Source of the DNA: Microlunatus phosphovorus NM-1
GTDB lineage: Bacteria > Actinomycetota > Actinomycetes > Propionibacteriales > Propionibacteriaceae
NCBI RefSeq assembly: GCF_000270245.1
Contig: NC_015635.1
Coordinates: 5,619,124-5,683,123, forward strand
DNA: 64,000 nucleotides
Direction: 5' to 3'
Part shown: positions 49,733-57,381 of the stretch, piece after piece
How positions within the stretch are numbered: the stretch's first letter is position 1
Layout: every line of letters starts with the position of its first letter
Program-made: the position numbers and the translations under genes
Notes under the pieces: model-generated
Database searches by the model: none
What the model saw: only the letters and a program-made list of their open reading frames with translations
What the model was told of the DNA's origin: nothing

Positions 49733-49759
49733 CGGGACACCGTCCCGTGACATCGGGAC
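49733..49759. promoter_or_regulatory. Overlapping inverted repeats in the kinase/membrane-protein divergent gap
   Basis: CGGGAC-ACC-GTCCCG (49733-49747) and GTCCCG-TGACAT-CGGGAC (49742-49759) share a half-site, giving three GGGAC half-sites within 27 bases. They lie 24 bases before the ATG at 49783 and 63 bases from the kinase start. A plausible binding site for the NarL-type regulator next door. Confidence 0.45.
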
Positions 49760-49782
49760 CCACCCCCGCCGACCGTGGACCT

Positions 49783-50499
49783 ATGACTGGTTCCACACCC
49801 GATTCCTTGGCACGCGGGCCGTTTCGAACCGCGCTCGCCTGCGGCATCGTCGGGCTCATCGCCAACGTGTTGCTGGTCGGGTTCTTCGCCCTGGACTATT
49901 CAGCGGCCCGGGAGACACCCTGGGGTTGGCTCGGCTTCGCCAACGACCTGGTCGGCACCGTCGAGTTCGCCTTGTTCATCCCGGTGATCGCGGCCGTCGC
50001 CCGACTGTTGCCGGCCGGCCACGCGATGAAGGCGATCACCGGACTCGCCCTGGTGGCCACCGCGGGCCTGGTGGTGGTCTCGCTCGCGCTGGTGGTGGGC
50101 GCCATGACGTTCGAGGTCCAGGTCCGTTATGTCATGGGCTTCCTGGTCGTGCTCTATGGCTGGCTGCTCGCGGTCAGCTCGGTCGGGCACCGTGCGAACG
50201 CCCTGCCACGGCCAGTGACCCGCTTCGGTCTGCTGCTCGGAGTCTCCTGGCCTGCCGCACTGCTGCTCACCCTGGCCGGCCTGCTGATCGGCGGCGTCGA
50301 CCTCAGCGCGCAACAGTTCGGAATGCCGGGAGTGCTGCTCGTCATTCCGGCCGTGATCCTGGGCTTCATCAACTGGCTGGCACTGCCCGTCTGGCCGCTG
50401 CTGGTCGCAGCCACGGTGTTCCGAGCCCGGCCTCCGGTTGCCGCGGTCAAACCGGCCACCGTTTCCGAGAACGTTTCCAAAAAGGGGGATTTCAGATGA
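49783..50499 (+). CDS. Six-helix membrane protein of unknown function
   Basis: Protein of 238 residues with about six hydrophobic segments and a short basic C-terminus (VSENVSKKGDFR). LACGIVGLIANVLLVGFFAL and RYVMGFLVVLYGWLLAVSSV are typical stretches. No motif is recognised. The ATG overlaps nothing upstream; the stop overlaps the next start (ATGA), and the ribosome-binding site of the next gene (AAAAAGGGGGA) lies within its last codons. First gene of the operon opposite the two-component system. Confidence 0.6.
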   Translation: MTGSTPDSLARGPFRTALACGIVGLIANVLLVGFFALDYSAARETPWGWLGFANDLVGTVEFALFIPVIAAVARLLPAGHAMKAITGLALVATAGLVVVSLALVVGAMTFEVQVRYVMGFLVVLYGWLLAVSSVGHRANALPRPVTRFGLLLGVSWPAALLLTLAGLLIGGVDLSAQQFGMPGVLLVIPAVILGFINWLALPVWPLLVAATVFRARPPVAAVKPATVSENVSKKGDFR

Positions 50500-50960
50500 G
50501 AACTGCCTACCGCGTGCTCGCGTACGTGATCGCCGTCGAGGTCGCCGTCCAGGCGATGGCGGCCGTCTGGGCCATGGCCGGTCTGGGCAAGTGGATCGCC
50601 GGTGGTGGTGTCGCCGACGCGTCCTTGATCGAGAGCGAGACCGCTCCTTTTCCCGAGATCGCCGGGTTCATCATCCACGGCATCAACGGCGGCATCGTGA
50701 TCCCGGTCATCGCGCTGGTGCTGATGGTGCTGTCCTTCTTCACGCGGCGGAAGCGACCGATCGTCGTCGCCGTCGCGTTGTTCGTGGGTGTGGTGCTGCA
50801 GGGCCAGCTCGGTTTCCTGGGCCATGAGGTCCCGATCGTCGGCGCCCTGCACGGCCTGAACGCGCTGGTCGTCTTCGCCTTGGCCCTATACGCGGCCCGC
50901 CGGGTGACGTTCGACCAGCCGGCCGATCACCATACCGATCAGTCGGTCACCACCGGCTGA
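50496..50960 (+). CDS. Four-helix membrane protein (DUF6220-like)
   Basis: Protein of 154 residues with four hydrophobic segments. LQGQLGFLGHEVPIVGALHG, with its pair of histidines near the membrane face, and FIIHGINGGIVIPVIALVLM resemble DUF6220-type small membrane proteins that look like single-subunit cytochrome-b-type helices. A haem- or copper-related role would fit the multicopper oxidase gene 8 bases downstream, but this is inference. Translation is coupled to the preceding gene. Confidence 0.6.
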   Translation: MRTAYRVLAYVIAVEVAVQAMAAVWAMAGLGKWIAGGGVADASLIESETAPFPEIAGFIIHGINGGIVIPVIALVLMVLSFFTRRKRPIVVAVALFVGVVLQGQLGFLGHEVPIVGALHGLNALVVFALALYAARRVTFDQPADHHTDQSVTTG

Positions 50961-50967
50961 GCCGACG

Positions 50968-52485
50968 GTGTCTCGGGGGAACACCGGTCGATCGGGCCGG
51001 CATCGGGCGGTGGTCGTCCCGCTGCTCGCAGCACTGGTGATCGTCGCCCCGCTGGCCTGGCTCTGGCAGGACAGCCGGGTGCCGTCGTCGTACTCGATCA
51101 TGGAGATGGGGTACGCCGACCTCGGCGGCACCGCGGCGGCGGCAGCCGGCCACTCTGGCCACGCGGATACCGCCGCACCGACCACCACGCGCGCGGTAAC
51201 CGACCTGGTCGCCGATCCGAGCCGACCGGTCGACGTTCGGGTCGAGCTGACTGCACGGCAAGAGTCGATCCGGATCGGAGAGCGGGAGCTCGATGGTTTC
51301 ACGTTGAACAATGTGACGCCGGGACCGGAGATCCGCGCCGTCCAGGGCCAGCTTGTCGAGGTGCGGCTGCGCAACGCCTCGGTGGGTGCCGGCGTGACCT
51401 TGCACTGGCACGGGGTCGACGTGCCCAACGCCATGGACGGGGTGGCCGGTGTCACCCAGGATGCGGTGCCCGTCGGGGAGGAGTTCGTCTACCGGTTCGT
51501 CGCCGACCGAGTGGGCAGCTTCTGGTATCACTCCCATCAATTGTCGAACCCGCAGGTCGCCGGCGGTCTGTTCGGCTCGCTGGTCGTCGTCCCGCGGACG
51601 ACATCGGCGGCCGGTCTCACCGATCTCGACGTCACCGCACTGGCACACACGTACGCCGGCGTGCGGACGATCAACGGCGCACCCGGCGAGTTGCGCGTCC
51701 CGGCCGCGCCGGGACAGCTCGCCCGGGTCAGAATCACGAACACCGACAACGCACCGATGACCGTGTGGGCGAACCTCCCCTATCGGGTGCTGGCCGTCGA
51801 CGGCACCGACCTGCACGAACCGGGTCTGGTCACCGACCGGTCGCTGAGTCTGGCGGCGGGTGGCCGGGCCGATCTGCAGGTGAAGGTCCCAGCCGCCGGA
51901 GGGCTGGCACGCATCCAGTTGTCCAGGGCGACCGCGGTCCTGCTCGGCTCGGGAGCTGCTGATCCGGCGGCGGTGCCCGCACAGCCGACCGAGCGGCTCG
52001 ACCTGCTGACGTACGGCACGCCTGCGCCGACCGGCATCGACCCCGCTCAAGCGACCCGACACTTCGACTACGTCATCGGGCGGCGATTGGGGTTCGTCCG
52101 GGGACGTCCCGGCATGTGGTGGTCGATCAACGGCCATCTCTACCCCCACGTCCCGATGTATGTGGTCGCCGACGGGGACCTGGTGACCATGCGGCTGGAA
52201 AACCGGAGCAGTGAGGTGCACCCGATGCACCTGCACGGCCATCGCCTGCTGGTGCTCGCCCGGGACGGTCAGCCCAGCAGCGGCAGCCCGTGGTGGGTCG
52301 ACTCACTCGACGTCCAGCCGCGGGAGACGTACGACATCGCCTTCGTCGCCGGCAACCCCGGGATCTGGATGGACCACTGTCACAACCTCGAGCACGCCGA
52401 GGACGGCATGGTCGCGCACCTGATGTACGAAGGAGTCGACACTCCGTTTCGGATCGGCGGTGACCTGGACAACCAACCGGAGTGA
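50968..52485 (+). CDS. Multicopper oxidase (laccase-type)
   Basis: Protein of 505 residues. An N-terminal helix (about 12-33) acts as signal or anchor, so the enzyme is extracytoplasmic. All four copper-ligand motifs are present in order: HWHG (near 150), HSH in FWYHSHQL (near 190), HPMHLHGH (near 416) and HCHNLEHAEDGM (near 471; Met as axial type 1 ligand). It oxidises metal ions or phenols with O2 reduction. It is third in an operon with two membrane proteins, divergent from a two-component system, which suggests copper or redox-stress control. Confidence 0.93.
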   Translation: MSRGNTGRSGRHRAVVVPLLAALVIVAPLAWLWQDSRVPSSYSIMEMGYADLGGTAAAAAGHSGHADTAAPTTTRAVTDLVADPSRPVDVRVELTARQESIRIGERELDGFTLNNVTPGPEIRAVQGQLVEVRLRNASVGAGVTLHWHGVDVPNAMDGVAGVTQDAVPVGEEFVYRFVADRVGSFWYHSHQLSNPQVAGGLFGSLVVVPRTTSAAGLTDLDVTALAHTYAGVRTINGAPGELRVPAAPGQLARVRITNTDNAPMTVWANLPYRVLAVDGTDLHEPGLVTDRSLSLAAGGRADLQVKVPAAGGLARIQLSRATAVLLGSGAADPAAVPAQPTERLDLLTYGTPAPTGIDPAQATRHFDYVIGRRLGFVRGRPGMWWSINGHLYPHVPMYVVADGDLVTMRLENRSSEVHPMHLHGHRLLVLARDGQPSSGSPWWVDSLDVQPRETYDIAFVAGNPGIWMDHCHNLEHAEDGMVAHLMYEGVDTPFRIGGDLDNQPE

Positions 52486-52512
52486 GGGGCGCCACGACGT
52501 AAGCTCGCAGCC

Positions 52513-52950
52513 GTGACTGGTGCCCTGATCCGCTACCGAGTGATGGCCTACGTCGTCGGCTGTCTGCTGATCGTCCTGGTCTGCGTCGGGGTCCCGCTGA
52601 AATACCTCGGCGACAACGACACCGTGGTGACCTGGACCGGCATCCCGCACGGCTGGCTCTACATGATCTTGATCATCACGGCGTTCGACCTCGGCCGACG
52701 CGCCCGATGGGGCTGGGGTCGCCTGATCCTGATCGCCCTCGCCGGCACCGTCCCGTTCCTCTCTTTCGTCGCTGAGCACTATGCGACCAAGGATGTGCGG
52801 GCCAAGCTCTCGGTCTATCCCGAGTACGCCACCCAGTCCTCCCTGCCGGAGGAAGCTGCCAAAGTGACGCCCGAGAATGCCGACACCTTCGTGCGGACCG
52901 ATCGTCCGGAGTCCTCGACGCCCGTGGCAGAGACTCCCGCCAACGACTGA
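52513..52950 (+). CDS. DUF3817 family membrane protein
   Basis: Protein of 145 residues with three hydrophobic segments. RYRVMAYVVGCLLIVLVCVG, VPLKYL and IPHGWLYMILIITAFDLGRR match the DUF3817 family of small actinobacterial membrane proteins; the C-terminal 50 residues are polar. Function unknown. GTG start, 27 bases after the multicopper oxidase gene. Confidence 0.85.
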   Translation: MTGALIRYRVMAYVVGCLLIVLVCVGVPLKYLGDNDTVVTWTGIPHGWLYMILIITAFDLGRRARWGWGRLILIALAGTVPFLSFVAEHYATKDVRAKLSVYPEYATQSSLPEEAAKVTPENADTFVRTDRPESSTPVAETPAND

Positions 52951-52970
52951 TCACCTGATGAAACCTGCGA

Positions 52971-53002
52971 TCGAGAGCAGTATGTAGGTGAGGCTAACCT
53001 GA
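52971..53002 (+). promoter_or_regulatory. DtxR/IdeR-type iron box overlapping a leaderless promoter
   Basis: GTAGGTGAGGCTAACCTGA (52984-53002) matches the IdeR consensus TTAGGTTAGSCTAACCTAA at 16 of 19 positions. TAACCT (52995-53000) within it fits a -10 box, with TCGAGA (52971-52976) 18 bases upstream. The transcript would begin at the GTG at 53007, a leaderless mRNA. Iron-loaded repressor bound here would block transcription of the siderophore-interacting gene. Confidence 0.7.
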
Positions 53003-53006
53003 GTCG

Positions 53007-53861
53007 GTGAGCAATCGCCGTCCCATCCTGCCGGAGACCGTTCGGTTCTATCGTGCCGAGGTCTCGCGGGTAGCCGAGTTGAGACCGGGATTCCGGCGCG
53101 TGACCGTGTCTTCCGAGGAGCTGTCCGCGTTCGACCATCTGGGTTTCGACCACTGGTTCCGCTTGTTTCTCCCCCACCCGGACCAGACCGAGTGGCGGTT
53201 GCCGACGGCCACCTCGAAGCTCTGGTACGCCCAGTGGCTCGCCACTCCGGCGCGGCAACGGCCACACTGCGCCAACTACACCGTCGCCGACTTCCGACCA
53301 ACCGAGAGGGAACTCGACATCGATGTCGTGCTGCACCGTCGGCCCTCCGGGGAGCTCGAGGGAAGAGTCGCCCAGTGGGCCGCGTCCGCCGACCTCGGTG
53401 ATCGGGTGGCTCTCCTGGACGAAGGGCTGCTCTTCAACCCGCCTTCGGACACCTCAGCCGTCGTGCTGGCCGGAGACGAAAGCGCTCTTCCGGCGCTGGC
53501 CGGCATTCTGCTCAACCTGGAGTCGGGTACGGCGGGCCACGCCGTGCTCGAGGTACCCACTCGTGCCGACGTTCGGGAGCTGCCCCATCCTGCCGGGCTG
53601 GATGTGCAGTGGGTGGTCCGGGACGAGTGCGATCCAGCGGCGACCCCTGGTGCAGCGGCATTGGCGGCACTGACCGCAGTGATCGAGAGGGCACCACTCG
53701 ATCCGGCACACACGTACGCGTTCCTGGTCGGTGAGTCCCGGCTGGCCACCGAAGGCCGGCGCCGACTGGTCCGCCAGGGTCTGCCGAAGGACCGGATCAC
53801 CTTCTGCGGGTTCTGGAAGTCCCCCTCGGCCGACCGACGCCGGGCGTCAGCGGCGCACTGA
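53007..53861 (+). CDS. Siderophore-interacting FAD protein (ViuB/SIP family)
   Basis: Protein of 284 residues. The N-terminal FAD-binding barrel has FRRVTVSSEELSAF and HCANYTVADFRPTERELDID (the R-x-Y-T-like motif of SIPs). The C-terminal NAD(P)H-like domain has VVLAGDESALPALAGILLNL and TYAFLVGESRL. These enzymes reduce ferric siderophores in the cytoplasm to release iron. The iron box overlapping its promoter supports this. It stands alone; no siderophore biosynthesis genes are in the window. Confidence 0.9.
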   Translation: MSNRRPILPETVRFYRAEVSRVAELRPGFRRVTVSSEELSAFDHLGFDHWFRLFLPHPDQTEWRLPTATSKLWYAQWLATPARQRPHCANYTVADFRPTERELDIDVVLHRRPSGELEGRVAQWAASADLGDRVALLDEGLLFNPPSDTSAVVLAGDESALPALAGILLNLESGTAGHAVLEVPTRADVRELPHPAGLDVQWVVRDECDPAATPGAAALAALTAVIERAPLDPAHTYAFLVGESRLATEGRRRLVRQGLPKDRITFCGFWKSPSADRRRASAAH

Positions 53862-53895
53862 ACGAACCGGACGAACGGCCGAAACGACGAGCTGC

Positions 53896-55536
53896 TCAGT
53901 GCCCGCGGAAGGCCTCCTGCAGCCACCAGGCGCCACCGTCGCTACTGATCTTCGCGTCGATCACCAACGGACGGTCACGTGGTCCCGTCAGCCAGGACTC
54001 CAGGCCCACCAGATCGGTACTGGTGCGTACGGTGATGGCATCGGCGCCGAACCCGCGAGCAACCGCTGCCAAATCCGCGTCTGGGAACACCACCGTCGAC
54101 AGATCAGCACCTTCCGGTCCGAAATGGTGCACCTCGGCGCCGTACGCGGCGTCGTCATAGACCACGATGACCATCCCGATCCCTCGACGGACGGCGGTCT
54201 CCAACTCCGCGATGCCCATCAGGAACCCGCCGTCGCCGGTCCCCAGCACGGGGAGCAGATCCGGCGCGGCCAGCGCCGCGCCGATCGCGGTGGCCAGCCC
54301 CAGACCGATCGACTGGAAGGACTGGGTGAAGCAGAACGCACCGGGTCCCGGCACCGCCAGATAGGCCGCCGGATAGCCCATGAAATTGCCCGAGTCGACA
54401 GCCAGCTGTCGCTCGCCAGGAAGTAGCTCATCCAGCCGGACACTGAGCGTCCGAGGATCGATGGCGTCCCTGGTCGACCAGTCCTCGTACGGCAGCTGGG
54501 CCCAGCGACCCTCCGCACGGAGCCGTTCCGCGACCTGCGCTGTTCGGTATCCGCGGCGAGCCGGCTGGCCATCGAGCTGCTGGGCCAGCACCTCCGCCGT
54601 CAGACCGACATCCCCGAACACGCCGAGACGGATCGCCGCACGTGATCCGAGCGCCGTCGGGTCGTCGTCGATCTGTACGACAGCGGTGTCTGCGCCCAGC
54701 AGCCGGCCGTGTCTGGTCGTCCACATGGTCAGACTGCAGCCCCACGCGACCAACAGATCGGCGTCGGCGATCAGCTCGGCCGCGAGTGGCGTGGCGAACC
54801 CACCGCAGATGCCCAGGTCGTACGATTCACCCACAAAGGTCCCGGCCGCCACGGCGGAGGTTGCCAGCAACGCACCGGACTGGTGAGCCAGCGCAGCAAT
54901 CTGTGGACCGTACGCCACCGCGCCCCGCCCGGCGAGGAAGACCGGGCGTTCGGCGCGGCCGATCAGCTCAGCTAGTTCCGCGACCGCGGCGGGCGCCGGC
55001 GCGGGACGGTGGCTCGGCAAAGCCTGCTCGAGCCGATAGGGCCCCGGCAGCTCGGCCGCCTGGACATCCAAAGGCAGATTGAGCACCACGGTGCGCCGCT
55101 GCTGTGCCGCCGTCCGGTAGGCACGCTGAACATCGGTCAGCGCAGACGCGGCGCTGTGCACCCGTTCGGGGATGGCGCCGACGCTGCGAACCAGAGCATC
55201 CTGGTCGATCCTGAAGTTGGAGCCGACGGCCGAGCCCGCGACATCGGCAGCCAGCACCAGCAGCGAGGTCCGGCTCTTGGCCGCCTCGGTGATGCCGGTG
55301 ATCGCGTTCGTCAAGCCACAGCCTTGATGCAGGGTCAGCACGCCCACCTTGCCGCTGGTGCGGGCGTACGCGTCCGCCATCGTCGCCGCACCACCCTCAT
55401 GACGAGCCGCCAGAAACGGTATGCCCGCGGAGACCAAGGCGTTCGTGACCGCGAAGTTGCCACTGCCCACCACACCGAACGCGTGTCCGGCCCCGAGGTC
55501 GGCAACCGCCTGCCCGACCGCCTCAGCGACCCGCAT
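53896..55536 (-). CDS. Thiamine-pyrophosphate-dependent enzyme (acetolactate synthase-like)
   Basis: Enzyme of 546 residues. The N-terminal PYR domain has the catalytic Glu in ARHEGGAATMADAYAR (near residue 48), a central Rossmann-like domain starts near 190, and the C-terminal PP domain has GTGDGGFLMGIAELETAV then IVVYDD (GDG-x(24-27)-DD, diphosphate-Mg binding). It belongs to the acetolactate synthase/benzoylformate decarboxylase superfamily. The ATG overlaps the stop of the upstream cyclase gene (TGATG), so the two act together. Decarboxylation of an alpha-keto acid made by the hydrolase is a reasonable inference. Confidence 0.85.
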   Translation of the reverse strand: MRVAEAVGQAVADLGAGHAFGVVGSGNFAVTNALVSAGIPFLAARHEGGAATMADAYARTSGKVGVLTLHQGCGLTNAITGITEAAKSRTSLLVLAADVAGSAVGSNFRIDQDALVRSVGAIPERVHSAASALTDVQRAYRTAAQQRRTVVLNLPLDVQAAELPGPYRLEQALPSHRPAPAPAAVAELAELIGRAERPVFLAGRGAVAYGPQIAALAHQSGALLATSAVAAGTFVGESYDLGICGGFATPLAAELIADADLLVAWGCSLTMWTTRHGRLLGADTAVVQIDDDPTALGSRAAIRLGVFGDVGLTAEVLAQQLDGQPARRGYRTAQVAERLRAEGRWAQLPYEDWSTRDAIDPRTLSVRLDELLPGERQLAVDSGNFMGYPAAYLAVPGPGAFCFTQSFQSIGLGLATAIGAALAAPDLLPVLGTGDGGFLMGIAELETAVRRGIGMVIVVYDDAAYGAEVHHFGPEGADLSTVVFPDADLAAVARGFGADAITVRTSTDLVGLESWLTGPRDRPLVIDAKISSDGGAWWLQEAFRGH

Positions 55537-56321
55537 CAGCGACGTTCGACCAGCGCGAGAACCCGAGCCGGACTGCCCGTGCCACCGACGATCGGTAGTG
55601 GCTGGACGATCAGCAGCGCGCCGGTCGCCGGCAGCCGATCGAGCTGCTGCAACTGCGTCAGACCCAACCGACCCGCGCCAAGCAGGTAGTAGTGGGCGGG
55701 AAAGGCTGGGTCCATCCCACCGGCCGACCCGGCGTCGATGCCGACGGTCTCCACTCCGAAGCCGGCGATCGCGCGTTCCGAGGCGAGCCACTGAGCGCCG
55801 GCGACCGACGGACCAGGCGTGTGTGGGCCGCTCTCGTCGGCGTTCAGGAATTCCTCCTGTGAGCCGTTCCGTGCCGACCAGCCGGTCCGCAGCAGCACCC
55901 AGGCGCCCTCCGGGATCTGACCGTACTCGGCCTCCCAAGCCACCAGATGCTCCGGCCCGAGCAGGAAATCCGGATTCGCGGCGGCCTGCTCGGTGACGTC
56001 GACCACGACTGCCGGACCGATCAGACGCGCCGGCGGGATCTGGTCTACCGTCCAGCCATCCCTCCCCGTCACCCAGTGGGCCGGGGCATCGACGTGAGTG
56101 CCGGTGTGCTCGCCCGTGTGGATGTTGTGCCACTTCCACATCGGCCCGAGATCATTGAAGTCGCTGACGGTCTCCAGACTCAGCGCGATGGTGTTCGCGA
56201 ACGGCGGCGGAAGTTGCAGCACCGGGGTCTGAGGCGACAGCGGCGCAGTCAGGTCCAGCACCTCGATCGACCCAGTGGAGATGGCTGCCTGCACCGCGTC
56301 GAGCAAGCTGGGTGTCGTCAC
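55536..56321 (-). CDS. Cyclase-family metal-dependent hydrolase (kynurenine formamidase / isatin hydrolase-like)
   Basis: Protein of 261 residues. HTGTHVDAPAHW (near residue 72) is the metal-binding signature of the cyclase family, which includes kynurenine formamidase and isatin hydrolase. VLLRTGWSARNG and VGIDAGSAGGMDP (strand with Asp) follow as expected. It opens cyclic amides or N-formyl bonds with a divalent metal. It is first in a two-gene operon with the TPP enzyme. GTG start with GAAGGA upstream. Confidence 0.82.
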   Translation of the reverse strand: MTTPSLLDAVQAAISTGSIEVLDLTAPLSPQTPVLQLPPPFANTIALSLETVSDFNDLGPMWKWHNIHTGEHTGTHVDAPAHWVTGRDGWTVDQIPPARLIGPAVVVDVTEQAAANPDFLLGPEHLVAWEAEYGQIPEGAWVLLRTGWSARNGSQEEFLNADESGPHTPGPSVAGAQWLASERAIAGFGVETVGIDAGSAGGMDPAFPAHYYLLGAGRLGLTQLQQLDRLPATGALLIVQPLPIVGGTGSPARVLALVERR

Positions 56322-56337
56322 GTGTTGTGTCCTTCTC

Positions 56338-56390
56338 TCGATCTATCTCTTCATAAATTTATCGATATATCTATCTATCTATCTATTCAA
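56338..56390. repeat. AT-rich stretch with (ATCT)n microsatellite at the parB 3' end
   Basis: Four exact ATCT units (56369-56384) are preceded by ATAAATTTAT (56353-56362, perfect palindrome) and further GATCTATC-like bases. The stretch is strikingly AT-rich in a high-GC genome. The parB stop codon (56379-56381) lies inside the repeat. Confidence 0.75.
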
Positions 56391-57344
56391 CAGGATCTGA
56401 GCGATGCGCTCCAGGTCCTCCGAGGACGCGAACTCGATGACCAGCCTGCCTTTGGACTTTCCGCTGTCCACCCGCACCCGCGTGTCGAGCCGGTCGGCCA
56501 GCTGACCGGCGAGCTCACCCGCCCGGGGGTTCGGCTCGCGAGCCGTACGCGGTGACCGCTGCGTCGCCGAGGACTCCTCGGCATCGCCAAGGGTGACGAT
56601 CTCCTCGGTGGCCCGCACGGAGAGTCCCTCGGCGACCACCCGCTGAGCCAATCGCTCCTGACTCGCCTGGTCTGACAGGGCAAGCAATGCCCGAGCGTGG
56701 CCGGCGGACAGGACGCCGGCTGCCACGCGCCGTTGGACGGTCGGTGGCAGCCGCAGGAGCCGGATGGTGTTCGAGATCTGCGGCCGGGACCGCTTGATCC
56801 GTGTAGCGAGCTCCTCCTGCGTGCAGCCGAAGTCCTCCAGCATCTGCTGATAGGCGGCCGCCTCCTCGAGCGGATTGAGCTGGGCGCGGTGGAGGTTTTC
56901 CAGCAGGGCGTCGCGAAGCAGATCGTGGGTCTCGGTCTCTCGGACAATCGCCGGTATCACCTCCAGGCTGGCCTGCTGTGCGGCACGCCAGCGCCGCTCG
57001 CCCATGACCAACTCGAATCGATCGTCAGCCAGCGGGCGGACCACGATGGGTTGCAGCAGCCCCACCTCAGCGATCGAGTCGACGAGCTCAGCCATGGCCT
57101 CCTCGTCGAAGTTGGTCCTCGGCTGGCGTGGATTCGGGGTGATCGCCTCGAGGGAGATCTCCGCGAAGTAGGAGCCATCCGGGATCGGGGTGGGCGTCCC
57201 CTCGACTGCGGACGGCGCCGGCTCCGCCCGCTCGGCCGTCATTCCAGAGGACGCACCCGCGGGCGCGGCCACTGGCTCGGTGCGCTGGAAGAGCTCGCCG
57301 AGACCGCGTCCAAGACCGCGTCGATCTGCTATGCGTTCGGCCAC
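56379..57344 (-). CDS. parB: Chromosome-partitioning protein ParB
   Basis: Protein of 321 residues. It begins [17 protein letters not shown], the ParA-contacting N-terminus. The CTPase/ParB core contains [20 protein letters not shown] and [14 protein letters not shown] (GERRxR phosphate motif). The helix-turn-helix ([20 protein letters not shown]) binds parS, and the C-terminal dimerisation domain ends LLNR. The GTG at 57344 has GGAGAGG 9 bases upstream and follows parA by 37 bases. The stop is embedded in a tetranucleotide repeat. Confidence 0.96.
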   Translation of the reverse strand: MAERIADRRGLGRGLGELFQRTEPVAAPAGASSGMTAERAEPAPSAVEGTPTPIPDGSYFAEISLEAITPNPRQPRTNFDEEAMAELVDSIAEVGLLQPIVVRPLADDRFELVMGERRWRAAQQASLEVIPAIVRETETHDLLRDALLENLHRAQLNPLEEAAAYQQMLEDFGCTQEELATRIKRSRPQISNTIRLLRLPPTVQRRVAAGVLSAGHARALLALSDQASQERLAQRVVAEGLSVRATEEIVTLGDAEESSATQRSPRTAREPNPRAGELAGQLADRLDTRVRVDSGKSKGRLVIEFASSEDLERIAQILLNR

Positions 57345-57381
57345 TGGATGATGCCTCTCCTGGATGCGGATAGATGGATGT

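Noticed and set aside
47139..50960. A plus-strand open frame of more than 1200 codons across the two-component system and membrane genes
   Set aside because: Most of it is antisense to the histidine kinase and regulator; its translation is Arg/Pro/His/Gln-rich with no domain, the usual shadow of high-GC coding DNA. Only the last part coincides with the real gene at 50496-50960.
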